Shown: positions 8,673 through 17,739, counted from the stretch's first letter. The stretch is 64,000 bases of DNA from Paramixta manurensis (GCF_013285385.1 NZ_CP054212.1:3658001-3722000), one strand, 5' to 3'. The notes: a model not told the origin generated them from the sequence alone. Made by a program: numbers and translations.

Positions 8673-9682
8673 TGCAATCTAACTGAACTGGTTCCGGTGC
8701 TACCCATAGTAGCGATTTTCTGCCCCGCCTTAACTTCTTGTTGTTCCCGGACCAGCATCGTATCGTTATGGGCGTAGGCACTCAGGTAATCATCATTATG
8801 TTTGATGATAATTAAATTACCGTATCCGCGTAGCGCGTTCCCTGCGTACACCACTCGCCCTGAGGCAGTGGCAACCACAGACTGACCGCGCGAACCAGCG
8901 ATATCGATCCCTTTATTTCCCCCCTCAGCGGCGGAGAAGTTATCGATAATCTTACCGTCGGTAGGCCAGCGCCAACTTCCAACCGGAGTGGTACTGTTAG
9001 TGGTGCTGCTAACCGTCGGCGGTGCGGTAACCGGGGCTGTTGTCGTTGCAACAGTTGTACCCGACGAAGGCAACATCTTGCCTTCATTTGATTTACCTGA
9101 ATCTTCAGAATACGTAATAACAGGTTGCTGTGCAACCGCCGTTGGTTTAATTTGCGCCGCATTCGGTGGCGTGGGTACGCCTCCTTGCGTTGCATCCGCC
9201 ACTGTAATGGCATTACCGCCGGTTATGGGTGCGCCAGCGCCATTACCTACCTGCAAAGTCTGGCCAACGTTGAGGCCATATGGCGCCGGGATGTTATTGC
9301 GTTGAGCCAGATCGCGGAAATCGTTACCGGTAATCCACGCAATATAGAACAGCGTATCACCGCGTTTTACCGTGTAGGTGTCACCGCCGCCATAGCTACC
9401 TTTCGGAATATTCTGATAACTGCGATTATAAACAATATGACCATCCGGCGAGGTTGCTACCGGGCTGGATGTGGAAGCATTGTTAGAAGAAATAACCGGT
9501 TGCGCGGGCGCGGTGCCGCTCAGCATTCCACCGCCGCTTTGGCTACCCATACCTGAATTATCGCCAACGGAGCTGATCGGCGCGCGTGTATTATTGTCCG
9601 AAGAACAGCCAGCCAACCAAAAACCAATCAGTGAAACCGCAGCAATGCGGCTGAATTTAAAAACCAGGCTTCCCGTGCTCAT
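8612..9682 (-). CDS. nlpD: murein hydrolase activator NlpD (lipoprotein, LysM + degenerate M23)
   Basis: 356 residues. The N-terminal signal ends in lipobox LAGC (Cys26), giving an outer-membrane lipoprotein. Then come a low-complexity linker, a LysM domain (YTVKRGDTLFYIAWITGNDF to NVGQTLQVG, about 103-146), a Ser/Thr/Pro-rich linker and a C-terminal LytM/M23 domain (WRWPTDGKIIDNFS to the end). The zinc ligands are lost (NKGID replaces HxGxD, RLHFE replaces HxHxE), as in E. coli NlpD, which activates the amidase AmiC rather than cutting murein itself. It is shorter than E. coli NlpD (379) through the linkers. The rpoS promoter is expected within this gene. Confidence 0.97.
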   Translation of the reverse strand: MSTGSLVFKFSRIAAVSLIGFWLAGCSSDNNTRAPISSVGDNSGMGSQSGGGMLSGTAPAQPVISSNNASTSSPVATSPDGHIVYNRSYQNIPKGSYGGGDTYTVKRGDTLFYIAWITGNDFRDLAQRNNIPAPYGLNVGQTLQVGNGAGAPITGGNAITVADATQGGVPTPPNAAQIKPTAVAQQPVITYSEDSGKSNEGKMLPSSGTTVATTTAPVTAPPTVSSTTNSTTPVGSWRWPTDGKIIDNFSAAEGGNKGIDIAGSRGQSVVATASGRVVYAGNALRGYGNLIIIKHNDDYLSAYAHNDTMLVREQQEVKAGQKIATMGSTGTSSVRLHFEIRYKGKSVNPLRYLPQR

Positions 9683-9766
9683 TTATCCCCCGTGATGGCA
9701 ACGCTATGACGTGCTGTGTTTTTTACAACCGGGCATCGCTCTCGCAACGCGCGCTGTCTGCCCGCT

Positions 9767-9783
9767 ATCTACCACTGGTAGAT
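9767..9783. promoter_or_regulatory. 17-bp perfect palindrome upstream of nlpD
   Basis: ATCTACCA-C-TGGTAGAT lies in the 203-bp gap between pcm and nlpD, about 85 bp upstream of the nlpD start. Its size and symmetry fit a dimeric repressor or activator site. I do not recognise the factor. The rest of the gap shows nothing else clear. Confidence 0.35.
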
Positions 9784-9885
9784 GAGAATAGCTGATACTA
9801 ACAACAACCTAACATCGGTGCCATTAGTCAGTTGTATATATCCGTGATACGCCAGGCACGAGATACATGGACTCCCCTGCCTGCT

Positions 9886-10515
9886 TTATGCCAAATCGCC
9901 CCTGACTAAAGGCACGAAGCGCACCGGCTCCACGGTATCCACCACGAACTCACCGCCCTTACGTCGAATGCGTTTTAACACCTGATGATCTTCCCCTACC
10001 GGTAGCACCATAATGCCCCCTTCATCTAATTGCGACATCAGTTCGGTTGGGATTTCCGGCGGCGCGGCAGTAACGATAATCGCATCAAATGGCCCGCGTG
10101 AAGGCCAGCCTTGCCAGCCATCGCCATGGCGCGTTGAGACATTATGCAGGTCCAACTGTTTCAGCCGCCGCTTGGCTTGCCATTGCAGCCCTTTGATACG
10201 CTCAACCGAGCAAACATGTTCCACCAAATGCGCCAAAATGGCGGTTTGATAGCCCGAACCGGTGCCAATCTCCAGCACGCGTGAGGTAGGCGTCAACTCC
10301 AGCAGTGACGTCATTTTCGCCACCATATACGGCTGTGAAATGGTTTGCCCGGAGCCAATTGGCAGCGCCACATTCTCCCAGGCTTTATGTTCAAACGCCT
10401 CATCAACGAAACGCTCACGCGGCACCTCGCCGATGGCGTTAAGCAACCGCTCATCGTCAATACCCTGCTGACGCAGTTGAGTTAGCAACGTATCGATGCG
10501 TTTGCTGCTTACCAT
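9886..10515 (-). CDS. pcm: protein-L-isoaspartate O-methyltransferase
   Basis: 209 residues (E. coli 208). It methylates isoaspartyl residues with S-adenosylmethionine to start repair of aged proteins. The family substrate loop LPIGSGQTISQPYMVA (about 51-66) and SAM-binding VLEIGTGSGYQTA (about 80-92) are plain, as is DGWQGWPSRGPFDAIIVTAA. Its start overlaps the surE stop by 7 bp, so the pair is coupled as in E. coli, upstream of nlpD-rpoS. Confidence 0.98.
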   Translation of the reverse strand: MVSSKRIDTLLTQLRQQGIDDERLLNAIGEVPRERFVDEAFEHKAWENVALPIGSGQTISQPYMVAKMTSLLELTPTSRVLEIGTGSGYQTAILAHLVEHVCSVERIKGLQWQAKRRLKQLDLHNVSTRHGDGWQGWPSRGPFDAIIVTAAPPEIPTELMSQLDEGGIMVLPVGEDHQVLKRIRRKGGEFVVDTVEPVRFVPLVRGDLA

Positions 10516-11270
10516 TCCTTATTCACCTCGGTTTTGGCTAACCAACTGGCGACCACGTCTTGCGCGCCATGCGCGGTTAAATCCACATGCAGCGCGGTGA
10601 CGGAAACATAGCCCTCATCAACGGCGGAGAAATCGGTATCAGGACCGGCATCCAACTTATCGCCCGGTGGCCCTATCCAATACAGAGTATTACCGCGCGG
10701 ATCCTGCTGCGGAATAACCTGATCGGAAGGATGACGACTACCGCAACGGGTCACCCGGATGCCCTTGATCTCTTCCAGCGGCAGATCGGGAACATTAATA
10801 TTCAAAATCCGCCCGGTTCGCAACGGCTCACGCTCCAGGGCGCGGAGCAGCGCACAGGTTACCGCCGCCGCGGTTGCATAATGTTGATGACCGTCAAGCG
10901 AAACCGCCAACGCCGGTAAACCTAAATGTCGCCCTTCCATCGCGGCGGCAACGGTGCCGGAGTAGATCACATCATCGCCTAAATTAGGCCCGGCATTAAT
11001 CCCGGAAACCACAATATCCGGCTTAGGGCGCATCAATGCATTGACGCCGAGATAGACACAATCGGTTGGCGTGCCCATTTGTACCGCAATATCCCCGTTC
11101 GGCCAGGTAAAGGTACGCAGCGGTGTTTCCAGCGTCAGTGAATTCGATGCGCCGCTACGATTGCGATCGGGCGCCACCACCTGCACCTCGGCAAATTCGC
11201 GCAACGCAGTTGCCAGCACCTGAATACCCGGCGCCTGAATTCCATCATCATTACTTAACAATATTCTCAT
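10509..11270 (-). CDS. surE: 5'/3'-nucleotidase SurE
   Basis: 253 residues, equal to E. coli. SurE is a metal-dependent nucleotidase and exopolyphosphatase linked to stationary-phase survival. The metal-binding MRILLSNDDGIQAPG opening, the DRNRSGASNSLTL motif (Ser and Asn ligands, about 36-48) and SGINAGPNLGDDV (about 90-102) are present. In E. coli surE overlaps truD directly; here about 4.9 kb holding a formate dehydrogenase operon separates them, so surE must have its own promoter in the 316-bp gap upstream. Confidence 0.98.
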   Translation of the reverse strand: MRILLSNDDGIQAPGIQVLATALREFAEVQVVAPDRNRSGASNSLTLETPLRTFTWPNGDIAVQMGTPTDCVYLGVNALMRPKPDIVVSGINAGPNLGDDVIYSGTVAAAMEGRHLGLPALAVSLDGHQHYATAAAVTCALLRALEREPLRTGRILNINVPDLPLEEIKGIRVTRCGSRHPSDQVIPQQDPRGNTLYWIGPPGDKLDAGPDTDFSAVDEGYVSVTALHVDLTAHGAQDVVASWLAKTEVNKEW

Positions 11271-11511
11271 CGGATTTTTAATGGCATTCTTATGAAAAAG
11301 TGAAGCATTCCTTCAGCTTGCGCGTGAATTCCACGCCACACTAAACCTGTGGGGAAAATAGTACTATACAATCCAGGCTGCGCTAAATCATCCTCATCCG
11401 TCAATCCTGCCGTTTACCCACTCGCCCCCCTCGCCAGAGGCAGGTAGATTACTCCTTAGTTGGTACGCAAAAGGGTGCCATTTCATTAAAAAATAACAAA
11501 TTTTTCTCACA

Positions 11512-11525
11512 TTGATCTAACGCAA
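11512..11525. promoter_or_regulatory. possible FNR half-site pair upstream of formate dehydrogenase
   Basis: TTGAT-CTAA-CGCAA resembles the FNR consensus TTGAT-N4-ATCAA, with a perfect left half and two mismatches on the right. It is 61 bp upstream of the fdoG-like start, a workable distance for activation under anaerobiosis. The rest of the 11271-11586 gap is A/T-rich near fdoG and shows no ORF. Low confidence without a matrix search. Confidence 0.3.
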
Positions 11526-11586
11526 CAGTCCGTTCTGCCAACTTGCTAAGGTCACCCCACATAAAAAGGACAATGACGGGTGAGCA

Positions 11587-14500
11587 ATGAGCATGATCAA
11601 GACCAATCGAAGAGGTTTTTTTAAAATTTGCGCGGGAGGAATGGCGGGAACCACCCTGGCCGCGCTAGGTTTTGCCCCCGGCTACGCCTTAGCCGAGACC
11701 CGCAGCTATAAATTAATTAAAGCGAAAGAAACACGTAACAACTGTACCTACTGCGCGGTCGGCTGCGGCGTACTGCTTTACAGCATGGGTGATGGCGCGA
11801 AAAACGCCAGCGACACTATTTTTCACGTCGAGGGCGATCCGGACCATCCGGTCAGCCGGGGTTCACTGTGCCCGAAAGGCGCCGGGCTGTTGGACTATAT
11901 TCACAGCAAAAATCGCCTCCACTACCCGCAATACCGCGCGCCTGGCTCCGATAAATGGCAGCGCATTAGTTGGGATGAAGCCATCGAACGCATCGCCCGG
12001 CTGATGAAAGCTGACCGTGATGCCAATTTTCAGCATAAAAATCAGCAAGGCACGATAGTAAACCGTTGGACCACGACCGGCATGCTGTGCTCCTCCGCCG
12101 CCAGTAACGAAACCGGGCTACTGGATTACAAGTTCAGCCGTTCGCTGGGTATGTTGGCGGTTGATAACCAGGCGCGCCTGTGCCATGGCCCAACTGTCGC
12201 CGCGCTCGCCCCCAGTTTTGGTCGTGGCGCGATGACCAATAACTGGGTCGATATTAAAAATGCCGATGTGATAATCATCATGGGCGGCAATGCGGCGGAA
12301 GCCCATCCGGTCGGGTTTAAGTGGGTTATTGAAGCCAAAAAACAGCGGAATGCCCGGCTGATCGTGGTCGATCCGCGTTTTAATCGCTCGGCGGCGGTGG
12401 CCGATCACTACGCGCCGATTCGCCCCGGCAGCGATGCCGCGTTTTTGTTAGGTGTGGTGCGTTATCTGATTGAAAAAGATGCCATTCAGCACGCCTATGT
12501 GAAAGCGTATACCAACGCCGCGCTGATCATTAATGAAAAGTATGACTTTCATGAAGGTCTGTTCAGCGGCTTTGATCACACCACCGGCGCTTATGACACC
12601 GCCAGTTGGCAATATGAATTCGATGAGCAAGGCTATGCCCGCCGTGATGAAACACTGGCGCACCCACGCTGCGTATGGAATCTGCTGAAACAGCATGTCG
12701 CCCGTTACACGCCGGAATGCGTGGAAAATATCTGTGGTACCCCACAAAGCGACTTTTTGACAGTCTGTGAAATGCTGGCGACCACCAGCGCACAAAATAA
12801 AACCACCAGTTTTCTGTATGCGCTTGGCTGGACGCACCACACCATTGGCGGGCAGATTATCCGCGGCGCGGCGATTATCCAGTTGCTATTAGGCAATATC
12901 GGGATGCCCGGCGGCGGCATCAACGCCCTACGCGGCCACTCCAATGTGCAAGGTTATACCGACTTGGGTTTGCTCTCACAGAGCTTACCGGGTTATATGC
13001 CGCTGCCCTCTGAAAAACAAACCTCTCTGGCCAGTTATCTCAAAGCCGTGACGCCGACGACTCTGCGCGCGGGCGAAGTGAATTATTGGCAAAATACGCC
13101 GAAATTCTTTATTAGCCTGATGAAGAGTTTGTACGGCGACAACGCGACGGTCGATAACCACTGGGGTTACGATTGGTTGCCGAAGTGGGATAAGAGCTAC
13201 GACGTGACCACGCAAGCCGAGCTCATGCTGGATGGCAAGATGAACGGCTATATTGTCCAGGGGTTTAACCCGCTGGCCGCTTTCCCTGACAAAAACAAAG
13301 CGTCGCGCGCCTTCTCCAGCCTGAAATATATGGTGGTCATCGATCCGTTGGCGACCGAAAGCGCCTGTTTCTGGCAAAACGAAGGCGAGTTCAACGACGT
13401 TAACAGCGCCGAAATTCAAACCGAGGTCTTCCGTCTTCCCTCTTCCTGCTTCGCCGAAGAGAATGGTTCGATCGCTAACTCTTCACGTTGGCTACAGTGG
13501 CACCAGGCGGCGGCTAATCCGCCGGGCGAAGCTTTGCATGATTCAAAAATTCTTGGTCGCTTGTTTGTGCGTTTACGCCAGCTTTATCAACAAGAAGGCG
13601 GCGCGACGCCAGAACCACTGTTGAACACTCACTGGCCCTATCTCGATCCCGCCGATCCGCTGCCGGAAGAGGTCGCCCGCGAATCGAATGGCTACGCCTT
13701 GCAGGATCTCCATGATGAGCAAGGCAACCTGGTGCTGAAAAAAGGCCAGCAACTCAGCAGCTTTGCGCAGTTACGCGATGACGGTAGTACTGCCAGCTTC
13801 TGCTGGATTTATGCCGGTAGCTGGACTGAGCAAGGTAATCAGATGGCGTTACGCGACAATGCCGACCCTTCCGGGCTGGGCGCCGTCTCCGGCTGGGCAT
13901 GGGCATGGCCCGCTAATCGGCGCATCCTCTATAACCGCGCCTCTGCCGATCCGCAAGGCAAAGCCTGGGATCCGCAGCGCAAACTGATTGAGTGGAATGG
14001 TTCCGCCTGGCAGGGTTTGGACGTCCCGGATTTCCCGGTCAACAGCGCGCCGGAACAACAGGTTTCGCCGTTCATTATGTTACCGGATGGCGTCGGACAT
14101 CTGTTCTCGCTGAACAAAATGGTTGATGGCCCTTTTCCGGAACATTATGAGCCGATGGAGTCACCTATTGGCACTAATCCACTGCACCCGGCGGTCGTTT
14201 CTAGCCCGGTAGTCCGCGTTTTTGCCCGTGACAAAAAAGCGCTGGGCAGCGCCCGCGAGTTTCCCTATGTCGCCACCACCTATTCCATCACCGAGTTATT
14301 CCGCCACTGGACTAAGCACGCCTTGCTGAATGCGATTGCTCAACCGGAGCAATTCGTTGAAATCAGTGAACAATTAGCGCAAGCCAAAACCATTCAGGCC
14401 GGCGATATGATCAAGGTCTCCTCGGGCCGGGGCTATATCAAAGCCAGAGCGGTGGTCACCGCGCGTTTGCAGCCGCTCACCATTAACGGTAAGCAGGTCG

Positions 14501-14646
14501 AAACCATCGGCATCCCATGCCATTGGGGTTTTAAGGGCGCAACGCACAAAGGCTTCCTCGCCAATACGCTGACACACAGTATTGGGGAAGCCAACTCGCA
14601 AACGCCGGAATATAAGGCGTTTCTGGTGAATGTGGAAAAGGTGTAA
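11587..14646 (+). CDS. fdoG: respiratory formate dehydrogenase catalytic subunit, Cys (non-Sec) form
   Basis: 1019 residues, strongly like E. coli FdoG/FdnG (about 1016). A Tat signal (NRRGFFK, cut after ALA near residue 38) sends the folded molybdoenzyme to the periplasmic side. A 4Fe-4S motif (CTYCAVGC...CPKGAG) and the bis-MGD-binding MopB core follow. The catalytic site reads NQARLCHGPTVA: codon TGC at 12181-12183 gives Cys199 where E. coli has selenocysteine 196 (UGA), so no Sec insertion is needed. It oxidises formate and passes electrons to the H and I subunits. ATG 11587 overlaps the stop of a five-codon mini-ORF (11573-11590). Subunit assignment is firm; whether it works as FdnG (nitrate-linked) or FdoG (aerobic) is open. 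Confidence 0.95.
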   Translation: MSMIKTNRRGFFKICAGGMAGTTLAALGFAPGYALAETRSYKLIKAKETRNNCTYCAVGCGVLLYSMGDGAKNASDTIFHVEGDPDHPVSRGSLCPKGAGLLDYIHSKNRLHYPQYRAPGSDKWQRISWDEAIERIARLMKADRDANFQHKNQQGTIVNRWTTTGMLCSSAASNETGLLDYKFSRSLGMLAVDNQARLCHGPTVAALAPSFGRGAMTNNWVDIKNADVIIIMGGNAAEAHPVGFKWVIEAKKQRNARLIVVDPRFNRSAAVADHYAPIRPGSDAAFLLGVVRYLIEKDAIQHAYVKAYTNAALIINEKYDFHEGLFSGFDHTTGAYDTASWQYEFDEQGYARRDETLAHPRCVWNLLKQHVARYTPECVENICGTPQSDFLTVCEMLATTSAQNKTTSFLYALGWTHHTIGGQIIRGAAIIQLLLGNIGMPGGGINALRGHSNVQGYTDLGLLSQSLPGYMPLPSEKQTSLASYLKAVTPTTLRAGEVNYWQNTPKFFISLMKSLYGDNATVDNHWGYDWLPKWDKSYDVTTQAELMLDGKMNGYIVQGFNPLAAFPDKNKASRAFSSLKYMVVIDPLATESACFWQNEGEFNDVNSAEIQTEVFRLPSSCFAEENGSIANSSRWLQWHQAAANPPGEALHDSKILGRLFVRLRQLYQQEGGATPEPLLNTHWPYLDPADPLPEEVARESNGYALQDLHDEQGNLVLKKGQQLSSFAQLRDDGSTASFCWIYAGSWTEQGNQMALRDNADPSGLGAVSGWAWAWPANRRILYNRASADPQGKAWDPQRKLIEWNGSAWQGLDVPDFPVNSAPEQQVSPFIMLPDGVGHLFSLNKMVDGPFPEHYEPMESPIGTNPLHPAVVSSPVVRVFARDKKALGSAREFPYVATTYSITELFRHWTKHALLNAIAQPEQFVEISEQLAQAKTIQAGDMIKVSSGRGYIKARAVVTARLQPLTINGKQVETIGIPCHWGFKGATHKGFLANTLTHSIGEANSQTPEYKAFLVNVEKV

Positions 14647-14655
14647 GGGACCATT

Positions 14656-15546
14656 ATGTCTATGCAATCTCAAGATATTATTAAACGCTCGGCCACCAAC
14701 GGTTTTACACCGCCGCCACGGGCTCGTGACCATAAACTGGAAGTGGCGAAACTGATCGATGTTTCAACCTGCATCGGCTGTAAAGGCTGCCAGGTCGCCT
14801 GTTCCGAATGGAACGACATCCGCGCCGAGGTCGGGCACAACATCGGAGTTTACGATAACCCGACCGATCTTAGCGCCAAGGCCTGGACGGTGATGCGTTT
14901 TAGCGAAGTAAAAAGTGCGCAAAATAAGCTGGAGTGGCTGATCCGTAAGGATGGCTGTATGCACTGTAGCGATCCGGGCTGCCTCAAAGCCTGTCCATCC
15001 GCTGGCGCTATCATCCAGTACCAAAACGGTATTGTTGATTTTCAGTCCGAGCACTGCATTGGCTGCGGTTACTGCATTGCGGGCTGCCCATTCAATATCC
15101 CACGCCTGAACCCGCAGGATAACCGGGCGTACAAATGCACGCTTTGCGTTGACCGAGTGAATGTGGGTCAGGAACCGGCGTGCGTTAAAACCTGCCCAAC
15201 CGGCGCGCTACATTTCGGCAGTAAGCAGGAGATGCTGGCGCTGGCTGAAGAGCGAATTACCGATCTGAAAGCGCGCGGTTTTAGCCACGCCGGGCTGTAC
15301 GATCCGCAAGGCGTCGGCGGCACACATGTGATGTATGTGCTTCACCACGCCGATAAACCCACGCTCTATCACGGTTTGCCGCAAGATCCGGCAATTTCAA
15401 CGCCGATTAATTTGTGGAAAGGCATTCTCAAACCGGTCGCGGCCTTGGGCTTTATCGCCACCTTTGCCAGCCTGATTTTCCACTACGTGGGTATTGGCCC
15501 CAATACCGAGGAATTAGAAAAAACTGAGGACGATATTCATGAATAA
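14656..15546 (+). CDS. fdoH: formate dehydrogenase iron-sulfur subunit
   Basis: 296 residues (E. coli FdnH 294, FdoH 300). Four ferredoxin-type 4Fe-4S clusters are visible: CIGCKGCQVACSEW (about 39-52), CMHCSDPGCLKACP, CIGCGYCIAGCPF, and CTLCVDRV with the later CVKTCP. One C-terminal membrane helix (GILKPVAALGFIATFASLIF) anchors it; the clusters carry electrons from the catalytic subunit to the cytochrome. It begins 9 bp after fdoG and overlaps fdoI by 8 bp. Confidence 0.97.
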   Translation: MSMQSQDIIKRSATNGFTPPPRARDHKLEVAKLIDVSTCIGCKGCQVACSEWNDIRAEVGHNIGVYDNPTDLSAKAWTVMRFSEVKSAQNKLEWLIRKDGCMHCSDPGCLKACPSAGAIIQYQNGIVDFQSEHCIGCGYCIAGCPFNIPRLNPQDNRAYKCTLCVDRVNVGQEPACVKTCPTGALHFGSKQEMLALAEERITDLKARGFSHAGLYDPQGVGGTHVMYVLHHADKPTLYHGLPQDPAISTPINLWKGILKPVAALGFIATFASLIFHYVGIGPNTEELEKTEDDIHE

Positions 15547-16174
15547 ACCGCAGGCTGAAATTTTACGCACCCGCTTCATCGACCGTGCCTGCCACTGGTG
15601 CGTGGTGATCAGCTTTTTTCTGGTCGCGCTATCCGGCATTGCAATGTTCTTTCCCACATTGCAATGGCTTACCGAAACGTTTGGAACGCCACAAATGGGG
15701 CGTATTTTGCACCCGGTGTTTGGCGTACTGATTTTTTGTCTGTTGGTGTTTATGTTCTTCCGCTTTGTGAAACACAACATCCCGGAGCGGGAAGATCTGC
15801 CATGGATCAAAAATATCATTGAAGTTTTGAAGGGCAATGAACACCATGTTGCCGAGGTGGGGAAATATAACGCCGGTCAGAAAATGATGTTTTGGTCGAT
15901 CATGTCGCTGATTTTGGTGTTGTTAGTCAGTGGCATCATTATTTGGCGTCCGCTATTTGCCCACTGGTTTCCTATCCCTTTAATCCGCCTTTGCCTGCTG
16001 ATTCATGCCACCGCCGCCATCGTGCTCATTCATGCGATTTTAATCCATATGTATATGGCGTTCTGGGTGAAAGGCTCGATTCGCGGCATGGTGGAAGGAA
16101 GGGTAAGCCAGAAATGGGCGCAAAAGCACCATCCGCGCTGGTATCGTAAGCTGATGTCAAAACAGACTAAGTAG
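15539..16174 (+). CDS. fdoI: formate dehydrogenase cytochrome b556 subunit
   Basis: 211 residues, the same as E. coli FdoI. Four membrane spans are apparent (about 21-40, 56-77, 112-135, 150-172), with histidines in or near them (HWCV, HPVFG, HATAAIVLIHAILIHMYMAF) that fit two b hemes and a quinone site. It passes electrons from formate to quinone. It is the last gene of the operon; fdhE, which follows fdoI in E. coli, is not here. Confidence 0.97.
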   Translation: MNKPQAEILRTRFIDRACHWCVVISFFLVALSGIAMFFPTLQWLTETFGTPQMGRILHPVFGVLIFCLLVFMFFRFVKHNIPEREDLPWIKNIIEVLKGNEHHVAEVGKYNAGQKMMFWSIMSLILVLLVSGIIIWRPLFAHWFPIPLIRLCLLIHATAAIVLIHAILIHMYMAFWVKGSIRGMVEGRVSQKWAQKHHPRWYRKLMSKQTK

Positions 16175-16182
16175 CCGTCGAT

Positions 16183-16205
16183 CGCACTCCGCCGGGCGGA
16201 GTGCG
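16183..16205. terminator. GC-rich hairpin between convergent fdoI and truD
   Basis: CGCACTCCGCC pairs with GGCGGAGTGCG (11 bp) around a single G. It fills most of the 36-bp gap between the two stop codons. There is no good U-tract on either strand, so it is a hairpin of terminator type rather than a textbook intrinsic terminator. Confidence 0.5.
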
Positions 16206-16210
16206 CTTAA

Positions 16211-17263
16211 CTATTCGTCAATCTGCTGCGCATCGCTATCGGTCTGGAGCAATTCACGCACCAGGCTGGTGGCGAAACTCCCGGCGGGTAGCCAGAATGA
16301 CAGCTCCAGCGTCACATCATCCCACCAGTTCCAGTGCAAATCGCGCGGCACCACTAACATCGCGCGCCGCGCCGCATCGACGCGCTCCCGTTCCAGCAGC
16401 GCAATCAAGTCGGCTTCGGACGCTAAAGCCTGTTGTTCAAAGCACAACGCCTGGTCGCGACTGCCCCACTCACCCCGTCCCGGTAGCGGTGCGGTAATGC
16501 GCAACTCATGTTGTTCCACCCGCTGTTGTAATGCCTCTCGTTCGGCCTGGTCGGCAACAAACCAACTGCCGCGCCCGGTCAACTGCAAAGCATCGCCCAC
16601 CCGCACTTGCATCAGTCCGTCTGGCTGCGCCAGACGATCGCTTACCACTTGGTTAAACAGAGCGCTACGCGCGGCGGAGAGTAAGAAACTGCGTTTGCTA
16701 CGCTCACGCACAGTAATCTCATTATTCGCCCAACGTTGGGCCTGGATGAGGTTATTGCCGCCACGACCAAAACGCTGCTCGCCAAAATAGTTTGGTACAC
16801 CGCCGTGACTGATTTTCTCCAGCCGATGTTCAACCTCGGCGCGGTCATCAATTTGGCGCAAAATCAGCTTGAACGCATTCCCCGCTAACGCCCCGGTTCG
16901 CAGCTTTCGCCGGTGCCGCGCCGTCTCCAACACTTCACAGCCTTCCAGCGCGAAGGCGGAAAAATCAGGCGCGTCTTTACCCGCCAAACGCAAACAAAAC
17001 GTTTGTTCAGTGACCGCATGGCGATCTTTCATGCCAGCAAAGCTCACTTCACGGGCATGAATTCCGGCAAATTTCGCCAACGCATCGGCAACAAAACGCG
17101 TATTGCAGCCATTTTTACGCAACCGTACCAGCAGGTGCTCACCTTCGCCATCGGCCGCGTATCCCAGATCTTCGACCACCACAAAGTCTTCCGGATTGGC
17201 CTTCAGCTTGCCGGTGGCGGCAGGTTTACCGTATAGCCACTCCAGGTTTGCCATATCCATCAT
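16211..17263 (-). CDS. truD: tRNA pseudouridine(13) synthase TruD
   Basis: 350 residues (E. coli 349). It isomerises U13 in tRNA-Glu. Visible family motifs are KANPEDFVVVEDLG near the N-terminus, the catalytic FAGMKDRHAVTEQ (Asp80 by count), NYFGEQRFGRGGNNL, and RSFLLSAARSALFNQVVS. Its start overlaps the ispF stop by 4 bp (ATGA); a second in-frame ATG directly follows. It ends the ftsB-ispD-ispF-truD operon, where in E. coli surE would come next. Confidence 0.98.
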   Translation of the reverse strand: MMDMANLEWLYGKPAATGKLKANPEDFVVVEDLGYAADGEGEHLLVRLRKNGCNTRFVADALAKFAGIHAREVSFAGMKDRHAVTEQTFCLRLAGKDAPDFSAFALEGCEVLETARHRRKLRTGALAGNAFKLILRQIDDRAEVEHRLEKISHGGVPNYFGEQRFGRGGNNLIQAQRWANNEITVRERSKRSFLLSAARSALFNQVVSDRLAQPDGLMQVRVGDALQLTGRGSWFVADQAEREALQQRVEQHELRITAPLPGRGEWGSRDQALCFEQQALASEADLIALLERERVDAARRAMLVVPRDLHWNWWDDVTLELSFWLPAGSFATSLVRELLQTDSDAQQIDE

Positions 17264-17739
17264 ACGTCTGCCTTAAAAATTAGCGCCACCGCCTCGCAAG
17301 CAATCCCTTCGCCACGCCCGGTAAAGCCCAATTTCTCGGTAGTGGTGGCCTTCACATTGACCTCATCCATATGACAACCAAGATCTTCGGCAATATTGAC
17401 CCGCATCTGTGGCACATGCGGCAGCATTTTAGGCGCCTGAGCAATAATCGTGACATCAACGTTACCCAGGCGATAACCTTTAGCCTGAATACGCCGCCAG
17501 GCTTCGCGCAACAAACCCCGGCTGTCTGCGCCTTTATACGCCGGGTCGGTATCCGGAAAAAGTTTACCAATATCGCCGAGCGCCGCCGCGCCGAGTAGCG
17601 CATCGGTTAACGCATGTAACGCAACATCGCCATCCGAGTGGGCGATAAAGCCTTGATCATAAGGAATGCGCACGCCGCCAATCACCAGCGGGCCTTCTCC
17701 GCCAAATGCGTGTACATCAAAACCGTGACCAATACGCAT
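17260..17739 (-). CDS. ispF: 2-C-methyl-D-erythritol 2,4-cyclodiphosphate synthase
   Basis: 159 residues, the E. coli length. Fifth step of the MEP isoprenoid pathway. The metal ligands in GHGFDVHAF (Asp8, His10) and the FIAHSDGDV histidine near 42 are present, as is LPHVPQMRVNIAEDLG near 104-119. Start and stop overlap with ispD (1 bp) and truD (4 bp). Confidence 0.99.
   Translation of the reverse strand: MRIGHGFDVHAFGGEGPLVIGGVRIPYDQGFIAHSDGDVALHALTDALLGAAALGDIGKLFPDTDPAYKGADSRGLLREAWRRIQAKGYRLGNVDVTIIAQAPKMLPHVPQMRVNIAEDLGCHMDEVNVKATTTEKLGFTGRGEGIACEAVALIFKADV

Noticed and set aside
12181..12183. Selenocysteine codon in fdoG
   Set aside because: The codon is TGC, not TGA; no recoding is needed.
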